Source: Hofstenia miamia
Lineage: Eukaryota > Xenacoelomorpha > Acoela > Hofsteniidae
Reading direction: 5' to 3'
NCBI GenBank assembly: GCA_900660155.1
Contig: CABFPE010001545.1
Location: forward strand, 1-29,720
DNA: 29,720 bases
Both the position numbers and the translations under genes were made by a program. Shown here piece after piece: positions 1 through 8,887 of the stretch. Numbering within the stretch: position 1 is the stretch's first letter; each line of letters opens with the position of its first letter. The notes below the pieces were generated by a model that was not told the DNA's origin, searched no databases, and was given only the letters and a program-made list of their open reading frames with translations.

Positions 1-1483
1 AAGTGTACCAATAGAGGAAGGACAATCTGAAATAGAAGATGAATTCTTTGAAAAGTTAGTCATGAACATAACAAAACAAGTAAAAGAAAAATGTAAGAGC
101 ACAACGGACATAAAGCCGATATACAAAGAAACAATATTATCAGAAGAAGAGGATAGTGAGACACCGGCATGTAAAGCAATACTCCCGAAGTTCACAGGGA
201 GAGTTGACAGCTATTCGCCCACATTTAAAGAGTGGATTCAAATGTTCAAAATGAGCATGAAGGAGAGGAAAGTCATACAAAAGCAAGCAGTGGCGCGATT
301 CCCATTATATTTAGGAGGAGCAGATTACCAGCATTATTTAGTGTTGGATCTAGAGACTAAATTAGACTACAAAAAATTGATCGGAGAGTACCAACGATAT
401 TATGATGATGAGAGCTTCAAAAGCCAGTATCGCATGTTGTTGAATAGTTTAAAGATGAACAAATGCGAAGATTTATGAAACTATATGTCACAAGTGGAGA
501 GACTGCTAAAACTTAGCTCAAGAGAGAGTACGTATTCTAAATATGATTTATTTTCTCATATATGTAAAGGGTTACCAGAACTGGTATCAAAGAAATTACG
601 CAAGACACTAGCTCTAGATTAATGGAGCAGAGGAATGTCTTCCAAAGGCAAATCGAAAAATTAATAGAGGCAAACAAGGAAATACAAATGCAAAGTGAGA
701 ATCTGAAGAAAATGGTAACTCAAATGCATGAAGAGAACGTGAACCTGAGAGAAGATAATATTCTAAAGCAACTTCAGATAGACGTTTTAATAGACAAAAT
801 TCGTTTAATGACACTAATGAATGAGGAAGCGAGTGAAGGAGAGAAAAATAGTGTCAACGTGATTAAAAATATAATAACGCAAGAACCGGAAAAATTAAGT
901 GGAAGTGTACCAATAGAGGAAGGACAATCTGAAATAGAAGATGAATTCTTTGAAAAGTTAGTCATAAACATAACAAAACAAGTAAAAGAAAAATGTAAGA
1001 GCACGACGGACATAAAGCTGATATACAAAGAAACAATATTATCAGAAGAAGAGGATAGTGAGACACCGGCATGTAAAGCAATACTCCCGAAGTTCATGGG
1101 GAGAGTTGACAGCTATTCACCTACATTTAAAGAGTGGATTCAAATGTTCGAAATGAGCATGAAGGAGAGGAAAGTCATACAAAAACAAGCAGCGGCGCGA
1201 TTTCCGTTATATCTAGGAGGAGTGGCTTACCAGCATTATCTAGTGTTGGATCTAGAGACTAAATTAGACTACAAAAAATTGATTGGAGAGTACCAACGAT
1301 ATTATGATGATGAGAGCTTCAAAAGCCAGTATCGCATGTTGTTGAATAGTTTAAAGATGAACAAATGCGAAGATTTATGAAACTATATGTCACAAGTGGA
1401 GAGACTGCTAAAACTTAGCTCAAGAGAGAGTACGTATTCTAAATATGATTTATTTTCTCATATATGTAAAGGGTTACCAGAAC
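1..1483 (+). repeat. Tandem duplication A, offset 902 bp, within gag
   Basis: Positions 1-581 align to 903-1483 without gaps, so the offset is 902 bp. The repeat ends at about 581 after a shared gggttaccagaa, where copy 1 jumps to gag leader sequence and copy 2 carries on into the capsid C-terminus. The copies differ by about 3%. Confidence 0.95.
2..581 (+). pseudogene. gag: gag capsid fragment (first duplicate, 5'-truncated)
   Basis: The frame is open from the window edge and reads an acidic stretch followed by a capsid-like region (FTGRVDSYSPTFKEW, then FPLYLGG), the pattern typical of Ty3/gypsy capsid N-terminal domains. It stops at TGA 476-478. The same frame would continue with a YMSQVERLLKL-type segment until the sequence jumps at about 582 back to the gag leader. 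It is a partial copy of 903-1483: 18 differences by eye over 581 bp, 17 of them transitions. Both copies carry the same TGA, so the nonsense change predates the duplication or was shared by conversion. Confidence 0.85.
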
Positions 1484-1791
1484 CAATCCGGCAACAATTT
1501 GAAATTAAATGCGATGCAGATGATTCTTTGGAAAGAATGATAAGGAAAGGTCTGGGAATACAAGTGATGATGGAAAACAATGCTCGAATTAATGAGAAAT
1601 CGTCAATGACGAAAGTGATATCAACAATGGTCAGTGGAATAAACAAAACTAAAAAAGACGATGAGGGTAAACCAAAGGACGAAATTATTAAAATAAAATT
1701 GAAAGATGGTACGGTGAAACGTATTAATAGAAAGGATCTAAAATGTCAAGCGTGTGGGAAGAAAGGTCATACGAAGAAATACTGCAAATGA
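583..1791 (+). pseudogene. gag: gag polyprotein (coiled coil, capsid, CCHC zinc knuckle)
   Basis: This is the longest gag copy. The frame is open upstream of the first ATG (622), so the true start is not fixed. About 80 residues of heptad-like, Glu/Lys-rich coiled coil come first, then the capsid region, then TGA at 1378-1380. The same frame continues with the capsid C-terminal part (LFSHICKGLPEPIRQQF) and a basic nucleocapsid with one zinc knuckle, CX2CX4HX4C (CQACGKKGHTKKYC), ending at TGA 1789-1791. Beyond that stop the frame stays open to TAG 1900-1902 and encodes a very acidic tail, so 1789-1791 may also be a CGA-to-TGA mutation. Gag packages element RNA into particles. Confidence 0.88.
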
Positions 1792-1895
1792 CAAATTAAT
1801 TTTATCAAAGAGGAAGAAGCTTATTTTGAGGAAGAAGACTTATTAGAGGATGAAGACGAGTTGGAACAGACAGAAGAAATAAAAGAAGATACTTT

Positions 1896-2449
1896 AAATT
1901 AGAGGGAGCGCCGTCTCCAGTAAAACGTGCGCCTGTGTTAATTCTAACAGACCTAATTAAGACTAATACAATTACAGTTGTGATAAACGGAGTAATGGTC
2001 AAAGCCACTATAGATACGGGAGCAGTAATATCAATTATTACTGATGAATGCGCGGCGAAAATAGGAATTGATAATAGAAAATTGGAAAGTGAAAAAAGTA
2101 GACTACTCAATGCATCGGGAGATTATATTGATACCAAAGGGAAGTTATTGGAAGTACTGATGAGGATAGCTAACACTATGTTTTTGCAAACATTTACAGT
2201 AATAGATACAGAGAAAAATGCGCTCCCCTATGAGGTGATATTGGGAAATGATTTTTTGACGAACAACAAATGTATCATTGACTACACAAACAAAACTATA
2301 TCGGTTCAAGAAGAAATAGTAACAACTGGCGAAGAAGAGCAAGGTACGGGAAGTATAGAATTTCGACTAACAGAAGACGTAAAGATTCTACCTAACAATT
2401 GGAAGATGTGCCAAATAGGAACGGAAAACTATGTAATGTCTGAAGTTAT
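1896..2449 (+). pseudogene. pol: Retropepsin protease, first duplicate, truncated by repeat junction
   Basis: The reading frame is -1 relative to gag and overlaps the end of the acidic gag tail, the usual gag-pol frameshift arrangement. It encodes a retroviral-type aspartic protease with ATIDTGAVISII as active-site loop (catalytic Asp in DTG) and a later VILGNDFL, the hydrophobic-hydrophobic-Gly segment of the fold. The frame runs about 45 codons past the protease and ends abruptly at 2450, where the sequence returns to gag nucleocapsid DNA. It is a 2-3% diverged copy of 2785-3338. Confidence 0.88.
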
Positions 2450-2680
2450 CAAGTGATGATGGAAAACAATGCTCGAATTAATGAGAAATTGTCAACAATG
2501 AAAGTGATATCGACGATGGCCAGTGGAATAAACAAAACTAAAAAAGACGATGAGGGTAAACCAAAGGATGAAATTATTAAAATAAAATTGAAAGATGGTA
2601 CGGTGAAACGTATTAATAGAAAGGATCTAAATTGTCAAGTGTGTGGGAAGAAAGGTCATACAAAGAAATACTGCAAATGA
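2450..2680 (+). pseudogene. gag: gag nucleocapsid fragment with CCHC knuckle (second duplicate)
   Basis: This is the second copy of the gag C-terminus created by duplication B. It reads a basic KKDDEGKPKDE-type linker and a CQVCGKKGHTKKYC knuckle (CX2CX4HX4C), then the same TGA as in copy 1 (2678-2680). It has no start of its own; its apparent ATG is internal to the original gag. The acidic tail and frameshift region follow, as in copy 1. Confidence 0.88.
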
Positions 2681-2784
2681 CAAATTAATTTTATCGAAGA
2701 GGAAGAAGCTTATTTTGAGGAAGAAGACTTATTAGAGGATGAAGACGAGTTGGAACAGACAGAAGAAATAAAAGAAGATACTTT

Positions 2785-5166
2785 AAATTAGAGGGAGCGC
2801 CGTCTCCAGTAAAACGTGCGCCTGTGTTAATTCTAACAGACCTAATTAAGACTAATACAATTACAGTTGTGATAAACGGAGTAATGGTCAAAGCCACTAT
2901 AGATACGGGAGCAGTAATATCAATTATTACTGATGAATGCACGGTGAAAATAGGAATTGATAATAGAAAATTGGAAAGCGAAAAAAGTAGACTACTCAAT
3001 GCATCAGGGGATTATATTGATACCAAGGGAAAGTTATTGGAAGTACTGATGAGGATAGCTAACACTATGTTTTTGCAAACATTTACAGTAATAGACACAG
3101 AGAAAAATGCGCTCCCCTATGAGGTGATATTGGGAAATGATTTTTTGACGAACAACAAATGTATCATTGACTACACAAACAAAACTATATCGGTTCAAGA
3201 AGAAATAGTAACAACTGGCAAAGAAGAGCAAGGTACGGGAAGTATAGAATTTCAACTAACAGAAGACATAAAGATTCTACCTAACAATTGGAAGATGTGC
3301 CAAATAGAAACGGAAAACTATGTAATGTCTGAAGTTATGATATACGATCAAAAAGGTATAAATACAAAAAAAGTATTGATACCATCAAGTTTGTGTGTAG
3401 TAAAAAATGGCAAAGGAATGATACCTATGTTAAACACAACTAATCATGTGGTCAATATAAAAAAGGATACTTTAAAATTGAAAGGGAAAAAAGTAAAAAC
3501 TGAGAAAACAATGGTGAATAGAACAATTAATATAATACAAGAAGAAAACGAGGAGTATCAAATACCAGAAATCAAAGAAGAGGAGTATCAACACCTAAGC
3601 ATGGAAGAAAAAAAGCAATTGATAATAATACTCAGAGAACATGCAAGAATATTTAATTATGGAGAAATAAGTGTGGGAAAGGCGGTCGGAGAGACGCACA
3701 AAATAGTAACTACAATGGAAGAACCAATAAGACTGCCATGCAGAAGAGTTCCCGAACACTTAAAGGAACAGTATAACACGATATTGAACGAACTAATCGA
3801 TAACAAGATAATTAGGCCAAGTGAAAGTCCTTATGCTGCGCACACAGTATTTGTGAAACAGGGTGAGAAATACAGACTCTGTATAGATTTCCGGAAACTT
3901 AATGATATAACAAAGAAAGATGCATACCCACTCCCGAGAATAGAAGATATCATATATGAAGCCAGTAAAAATAAGTATTATACATGCATAGATCTCTGCA
4001 AAGCATACTGGCAAGTGCCAATGGAGCCTTCAGATATCGAAAAGACAGCATTCATAACGCTGTATGGACTGTATGAGTGGATGTATATGGCCTTCGGGTT
4101 ATGTAACGCACCAGCCACATTTCAAAGATACGTGACAAAAGTTTTGAAACAGAACAACAGACAAGTTGAAAAAGGGATAAGTGCATATATAGATGACATA
4201 TTGATAGCGAGCGACACAATTGAAGAACACCTCGAAAAACTGGATAGAACGTTGAACATCCTGTACAAAGCAGGTCTACGGGTTAATGGAAAGAAATGTG
4301 AAATTTTAAAAGAACAAGTTGTATTCCTGGGGAGACAGATCCGCAAAGGTGAAATACGAATGAAGAATAATGCAAGAGAAATGATTCAAAACATTAGCAG
4401 TCCAAAAACAAAAAAGGATTTACAGCGGATCATGGGTTTTATTAACTATTACGGTTCCTTCATATCTAATGTGGCTCATAAAACCAGTAGGATGACAGAA
4501 CTGTTGAAAAAAAATAAAGTTTTCAAATGGACATGGAGAGAAGAAGATCAGTTAGCTAATGTAAAAGACGAATTAAGCAAAATGCCATCATTGAACACAC
4601 CGGATTACGATAAAGAGTTTATTCTTGACTGCGACGCAAGTAATGTTGCTATAGGGGCGTGCTTGGGTCAACTCAAGGACGGTAAAGAAGTGCCTATACC
4701 ATTTTTTAGCCGGAAACTAAAACAAAGTGAGGAAAATTATGGCTCAACGAAATTGGAAATGTTGGCATTGGTTGAAAGTATAAAGAAATTCCGTTATTTC
4801 TTGATAGGACAAACATTTAAAGTGAGAACTGATAACAGTGGACTAGCGTGGCTTAAGAAGTTTTTGGGTGATAAGTCGTCAATCGTATCACCATGGATTG
4901 AATATTTAAATGAATTTAAATTTAACATAGAACACCGAAAAGAAACATTACATAAGAATGCAGATTTTTGGACAGCATTGCCGGAATATCAGAGAGATAT
5001 GGAAAAGAAGAAGTTTCAGTTCATGTCACATAACGAACATGACGAACTACCTGAAATTAACACAGATAAGAAAGGTAATGCGATAATGCTAATAATAATT
5101 AAGGAAATAATAATTAAAGAAGAAATATCCGAAAAAGATAAAACTGAAAAATCTGATACTGACTGA
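2785..5166 (+). CDS. pol: pol: protease, reverse transcriptase, RNase H (intact frame)
   Basis: This is the longest uninterrupted frame in the window, about 790 codons. It is expressed by frameshift from gag, so no start ATG is expected. Protease: IDTG at 2899-2910. RT: CIDFRKLND and the IDLCKAYWQ segment (first catalytic Asp), FGLCNAPATFQR, then YIDD at 4186-4197 as the metal-binding box. RNase H: LDCDASNVAIGA, KLEMLALVESI and RTDNSGLAWL, supplying the acidic residues. RT copies the RNA to DNA and RNase H removes the template. The frame ends at TGA 5164-5166, inside a 10 bp tandem duplication (5153-5172) that probably cut it from integrase. A second short duplication (5091-5120) adds five in-frame codons just before. 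Confidence 0.93.
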   Translation, partial: KLEGAPSPVKRAPVLILTDLIKTNTITVVINGVMVKATIDTGAVISIITDECTVKIGIDNRKLESEKSRLLNASGDYIDTKGKLLEVLMRIANTMFLQTFTVIDTEKNALPYEVILGNDFLTNNKCIIDYTNKTISVQEEIVTTGKEEQGTGSIEFQLTEDIKILPNNWKMCQIETENYVMSEVMIYDQKGINTKKVLIPSSLCVVKNGKGMIPMLNTTNHVVNIKKDTLKLKGKKVKTEKTMVNRTINIIQEENEEYQIPEIKEEEYQHLSMEEKKQLIIILREHARIFNYGEISVGKAVGETHKIVTTMEEPIRLPCRRVPEHLKEQYNTILNELIDNKIIRPSESPYAAHTVFVKQGEKYRLCIDFRKLNDITKKDAYPLPRIEDIIYEASKNKYYTCIDLCKAYWQVPMEPSDIEKTAFITLYGLYEWMYMAFGLCNAPATFQRYVTKVLKQNNRQVEKGISAYIDDILIASDTIEEHLEKLDRTLNILYKAGLRVNGKKCEILKEQVVFLGRQIRKGEIRMKNNAREMIQNISSPKTKKDLQRIMGFINYYGSFISNVAHKTSRMTELLKKNKVFKWTWREEDQLANVKDELSKMPSLNTPDYDKEFILDCDASNVAIGACLGQLKDGKEVPIPFFSRKLKQSEENYGSTKLEMLALVESIKKFRYFLIGQTFKVRTDNSGLAWLKKFLGDKSSIVSPWIEYLNEFKFNIEHRKETLHKNADFWTALPEYQRDMEKKKFQFMSHNEHDELPEINTDKKGNAIMLIIIKEIIIKEEISEKDKTEKSDTD

Positions 5167-6403
5167 TACTGAGAGACAAAATGAACAATGATGAGTGGTG
5201 ACTGGGAAAAGAAGCTAAAAGCTACTTTCAGAGATATAAGTGGAAGTTAAATAGAAATGGACTTTTGTATATAGTAGGAAAGACGCTAAGAATAGCGCTA
5301 AGAATAGATTACAAAAGGGAGTTAGTAAGGAAGATACATGAAAATGGATCATTTAGGACATTTAGGAATAGAGAATACGTTTAATACTTTTAAAACTACG
5401 AGTATTCCAAGAATGGTGGAAGAAGTGATTAACAAATGCAATACATGTCTGATAAATAATAAGAGTCATTTCCCAGTACAAACAGCACCACTTGAGAAAA
5501 TTAAGAAAATTACGGCAACAGCAATTGTTCATGTGGACTTGGAAAAATTGTCTCAAAATGACGAAGGTTATCAGTATATATCAGTATATATTGATAATTT
5601 TACAAAATAATCTTGAATGATACTGCTAGATTCAACAACCAAAAGTAGTAGCAGATAAAGTAGTAGCAGATAAAATTATGAAAGAGTGGGATCTAAAATT
5701 CGGATAAATGCAGACAGGGGTATTCAATTGGAAAGTAATTTATTTGAAGAAATGACTAAACTGATGGAAATACTAACAGAAAAGACAACCACATATCATC
5801 CACAAGCAAATGGGGCAGTGGAAAGATTGAACAGAATGATGATAAAACTGATAAGAGTACTAACATCAAGAATCGGAGGAAGAGGAGGGAGAGAATTATT
5901 AGAAATAGTGGAATAATTGTATAATACATCTGTAACACTCGATAAACGGGATGACGGGGATAAGGCCATGTATGGTAGAGAAGTGGCAAAGAAGATATCA
6001 ATGCAATATCATGCAATATCATAAAAGCCAGATCATGATCAGATAAGGAAATTAAAAAATCAAATTAAAAGATCAAATAACTGGAATGCACGAAGCCATG
6101 TGACATAACACTAAGACAAGAAAGATAAGTCAAGAAAGAAACTTAAAGAAAAAGATATAGGGTAGGGGATAAGGTTTAGGCGTACACTTTAATGAGAACA
6201 CAAGACGTGAATCAAGTCAGAAAACTTAAAACACAGTGGTCAGGGCCGTGGTCAGGGCCACTCACAGCTACCCAATAATAATTAAAAAATAATGACAGAC
6301 GAATAATACACTTTCAAATATTACACTTTCAAACATTAAAAATAGCAACAGTAAACATAGAACAAGTAACACTGTTTAAAAATGTACAGTTTAAAAATGT
6401 ACA
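5091..6403 (+). repeat. Cluster of short adjacent tandem duplications (9-15 bp)
   Basis: Back-to-back duplicates: 5091-5105/5106-5120 (15 bp, one mismatch); 5153-5162/5163-5172 (10 bp); 5284-5295/5296-5307 (12 bp); 5350-5358/5359-5367 (9 bp); 5645-5659/5660-5674 (15 bp); 6001-6010/6011-6020 (10 bp); 6236-6247/6248-6259 (12 bp); 6307-6321/6322-6336 (15 bp, one mismatch); 6374-6388/6389-6403 (15 bp). Unmarked pairs are perfect. I did not notice a comparable density elsewhere in the element. Some keep the frame (12 and 15 bp); the two 10 bp ones break it. Confidence 0.9.
5171..6110 (+). pseudogene. pol: Integrase remnants in several frames
   Basis: The N-terminal zinc-binding part lies around 5230-5470 (GLLYIVGK, KIHENG, then HLGHLG and CNTC for the HHCC site). 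The catalytic core follows: HVDLEKL with first Asp at 5536-5538, NADRGIQ with second Asp at 5713-5715, and GAVERLN with Glu at 5821-5823. The last two are 36 codons apart, matching the DD35E signature of retroviral integrases. The downstream part has LYNTSV and MYGREVAKK motifs. The pieces lie in different frames with stops between them (for example near 5608, 5914 and 6021), and core sequence seems missing near 5610-5645. No active enzyme can be made. Confidence 0.88.
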
Positions 6404-6506
6404 GGTAGACAATGGTAAAATGGATGATATGGACGATTTGGAAAGTGTGTATGAAGAAGAATTTCAAGACGAATATAGACCGAAGAAGAAGGAGAAAGAA
6501 GATTAA
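6111..6506 (+). pseudogene. pol: Integrase C-terminal / pol tail remnant
   Basis: A QWSGP-type segment around 6230-6265, doubled by a 12 bp tandem repeat, resembles the W-x-G-P of the GPY/F module at the C-terminus of many Ty3/gypsy integrases. From about 6411 an acidic then Lys-rich tail (MDDMDDLESVYEEEFQ, then PKKKEKED) runs to TAA 6504-6506. Stops and short duplications separate it from the integrase core. The final A of this TAA is the first base of the next ATG. Confidence 0.6.
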
Positions 6507-6655
6507 TGCCCCAGAGGGCAGCCAAAAATAAATTAAAATATGACTCAGAAATATGGGATATTAATTTAGTAACTGAATTTAGGAAACATGAAACGAGCAG
6601 AACGATCACTGATGAAATCAAGGAGAGTGAGAAGAAGGAGAACCCCGCAGACTGA
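6506..6655 (+). CDS. Small ORF overlapping the pol stop (TAATG)
   Basis: The ATG at 6506 overlaps the pol stop as TAATG and opens a 49-codon frame ending at TGA 6653-6655. Stop-start overlaps like this allow reinitiation after termination in several retroelements. From 6588 the same DNA is also read in the +1 frame by the large third ORF, so this may be the original start of that ORF, separated by one frameshift. The peptide is charged and matches nothing I recognise. Confidence 0.4.
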   Translation: MPQRAAKNKLKYDSEIWDINLVTEFRKHETSRTITDEIKESEKKENPAD

Positions 6656-7140
6656 TTGTCAAATAAAGGACGTGAGGACAGTGGAAATATCAAAGAGTTC
6701 AACTAACAAAATTAAATCTCCGCAATCTGATTGCTGAATAAAGGGCATGACGATGGAGAACTCACCACTCAGCAATAAAAGACGAAGAATAAGAAGAAGA
6801 GCTCCGCAGTCCGATTACCAATTAAAGGGTATGACGACGGAGCAGATGACACCTAGCAATAAGAGACGAAGAATACGGAGGAGGTCTCCTCAATCTGATT
6901 ACCGAATAAAGGGTATGAGGATGGAGACAATAAAAGAGAAGTCACCCTCTACCAAATGTCAATTAATGGGCAGGCGGGTAAATGAGGGCCATCTACAAGA
7001 TACTGATCGCCAATTAAAGGGCGTGAGGTTGGAAATACCAAATTATGCACACTCCCCTTCAACATCCAGTAGTACTCGATGCCAATTAAAGGGCAAAGAG
7101 GAAATAGCATCTACAAGTACTCAAAGCCAATTAAAGGGCG
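6612..7140 (+). repeat. Arg-rich / QLKG repeat array at the start of ORF3
   Basis: About eight units end in Q(L/I)KG-like residues, and the first four carry an Arg-rich run followed by PQ(S/T)D. At DNA level the core ccaattaaaggg is exact at 6818, 7010, 7082 and 7127, with degenerate copies near 6673, 6736, 6897 and 6957. Spacing of the exact copies is a multiple of three, so the array is kept in frame. It could be a nucleic-acid-binding tail, or the DNA/RNA motif itself could be functional. Confidence 0.75.
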
Positions 7141-8887
7141 GCGAGGAAATAACTTCAGTAGCTATGGGAAGTTGGGATACACAACCCATAAGTGATGACT
7201 CAGATATGGATACATCCCAGATACTGTCAACGAGTTCAATTCCCATGACAACAAGCTCAGGAATTTTTTCATACAGACAAACATCAACAACAATGAAATC
7301 ATCGCGATCAGAAGAGAGAGAGAGCCGCATGACAAAAATAGGAAGAGATCGAATACATCCCTATTTTATAGCAAACAGAAAGATGAGATACAATTCATAT
7401 GATAATCTGTCGCCAGAAACTAAAAGGTTAATTCGAAATAGCACTTCCACCAAAGAAAACGAAAGTTACGCAATTCCAATAGTTATTGATAAGCAGAATC
7501 GTCCAACTTGTAATATGATAATAGCATACACAGGGGACATGAAAGAACAATTTAACAGACCATACTTCAAAAGCACAGTCCACATTACATTTGATGAACA
7601 GTTCACGATGAAGGACGTACAAAAGCTAACCAAAAACAAGGATAAAATTGTAACTGAATGTGAACAAGTTAACCTCGATAAGAAGCATCTAACAATAGTC
7701 TATTTTGTGAAAGATACTGAAATAGCATCAAAAAGGCTTCAAACTAACATAGAAGAAACTCTCAAGATAGCTAAGAAACACAAGACGAGGGTAATCATAG
7801 TCGTAACACAGAAATTAGAAGAGTTGCCTAAATGTATAAAAGAGATGGAGATCAAGTTAGATAATTTGTTTACATTGGATAGTGGTACAATGAAAATATT
7901 GGAACTGATAAAAGTGGACTTACAAATTAACGAAATAGCACTGGCGGAGAGAATTATGGTAGAACCTAAAATTGCGATAGACATGTACTACCAAACATGC
8001 ACTATGGAATTGCTGGGAACAAACGAAAACTTGGAAGAAACTGGAAATATATTCCTGAAGTGCAGTATGAATCAAACACATGAGCATTTGGAAAAAATAG
8101 TGACAGTATGGTCGGAAATAAAAGCAGAATAGCCTACACATGAAGAGTGGCTGATGATAGATATAAGGTCGCCAACCAGGAAGTATCATAAAAGCATGGA
8201 AGCCATATTATATGAGATCAGGAGAGCCTACGAAATGGAGGCTAAAAGAAACTTTAAAACTCAAATGTTTGAAGAAATCAATGAGCCAGAGATCAGAGCA
8301 AGAACAGCTATTTGGGTTCTAGCAATTGTGTTAACATATAACAACAAGTTGGTACTGCCGATGATGAGAAAGGAGTGGCAACAGATAGCGTGACAGAAAA
8401 AATTTGAGATAGCTGTAGCACTGATCCCTACAAACATTAAGCAATGGCTACTGCAGAATGTAGAAATATTACCGCTGTCCCCCACGAAGAAAGTACAGCA
8501 GAGGTTTGAAAAACATTTTACAAGATTGTTGGTACAGCAACACACACTGGGAAGACCTAGTATAATCGAGCTAGCAAACAAGACAGGTATCTGTCCAAGC
8601 AAGATTGAAATTTTAACCAACAAAACAAAGAAGTACATGTGGGGTGCGATGTCCAATACAAAGCTTAGAGCACTTAAATATCAACCATGGTTGACAACCA
8701 GAAATTTGATCAGAAGAGAGCATGCAGAAACGTTACAAACGATAAAATTGGTGGAAGAAAAGAAGATTCACGAGGTAATCACGAAAGAGATAAGAAAATA
8801 TCTGAAAAACTATCCTCAGTGTGCCTACACCAAAATTATTAAACGTTCAGAAACCATGCGCAAAGAGGGAAAAAATTGTCCTATCGA

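Larger units (their letters stand above)
1561..3338 (+). repeat. Tandem duplication B, two 889 bp copies (1561-2449 and 2450-3338)
   Basis: The unit covers the gag zinc knuckle, acidic tail and protease. Copy 2 starts exactly where copy 1 ends (2449/2450) and no spacer is present. Differences are scattered single bases, mainly A/G and C/T. Only copy 2 is continuous with RT. Confidence 0.95.

Noticed and set aside
5571..5590. Perfect 10 bp tandem tcagtatata x2 in integrase
   Set aside because: The encoded YQYISVYIDNFTK has normal length for this integrase segment, so the repeat is probably natural coding, not part of the short-duplication cluster.
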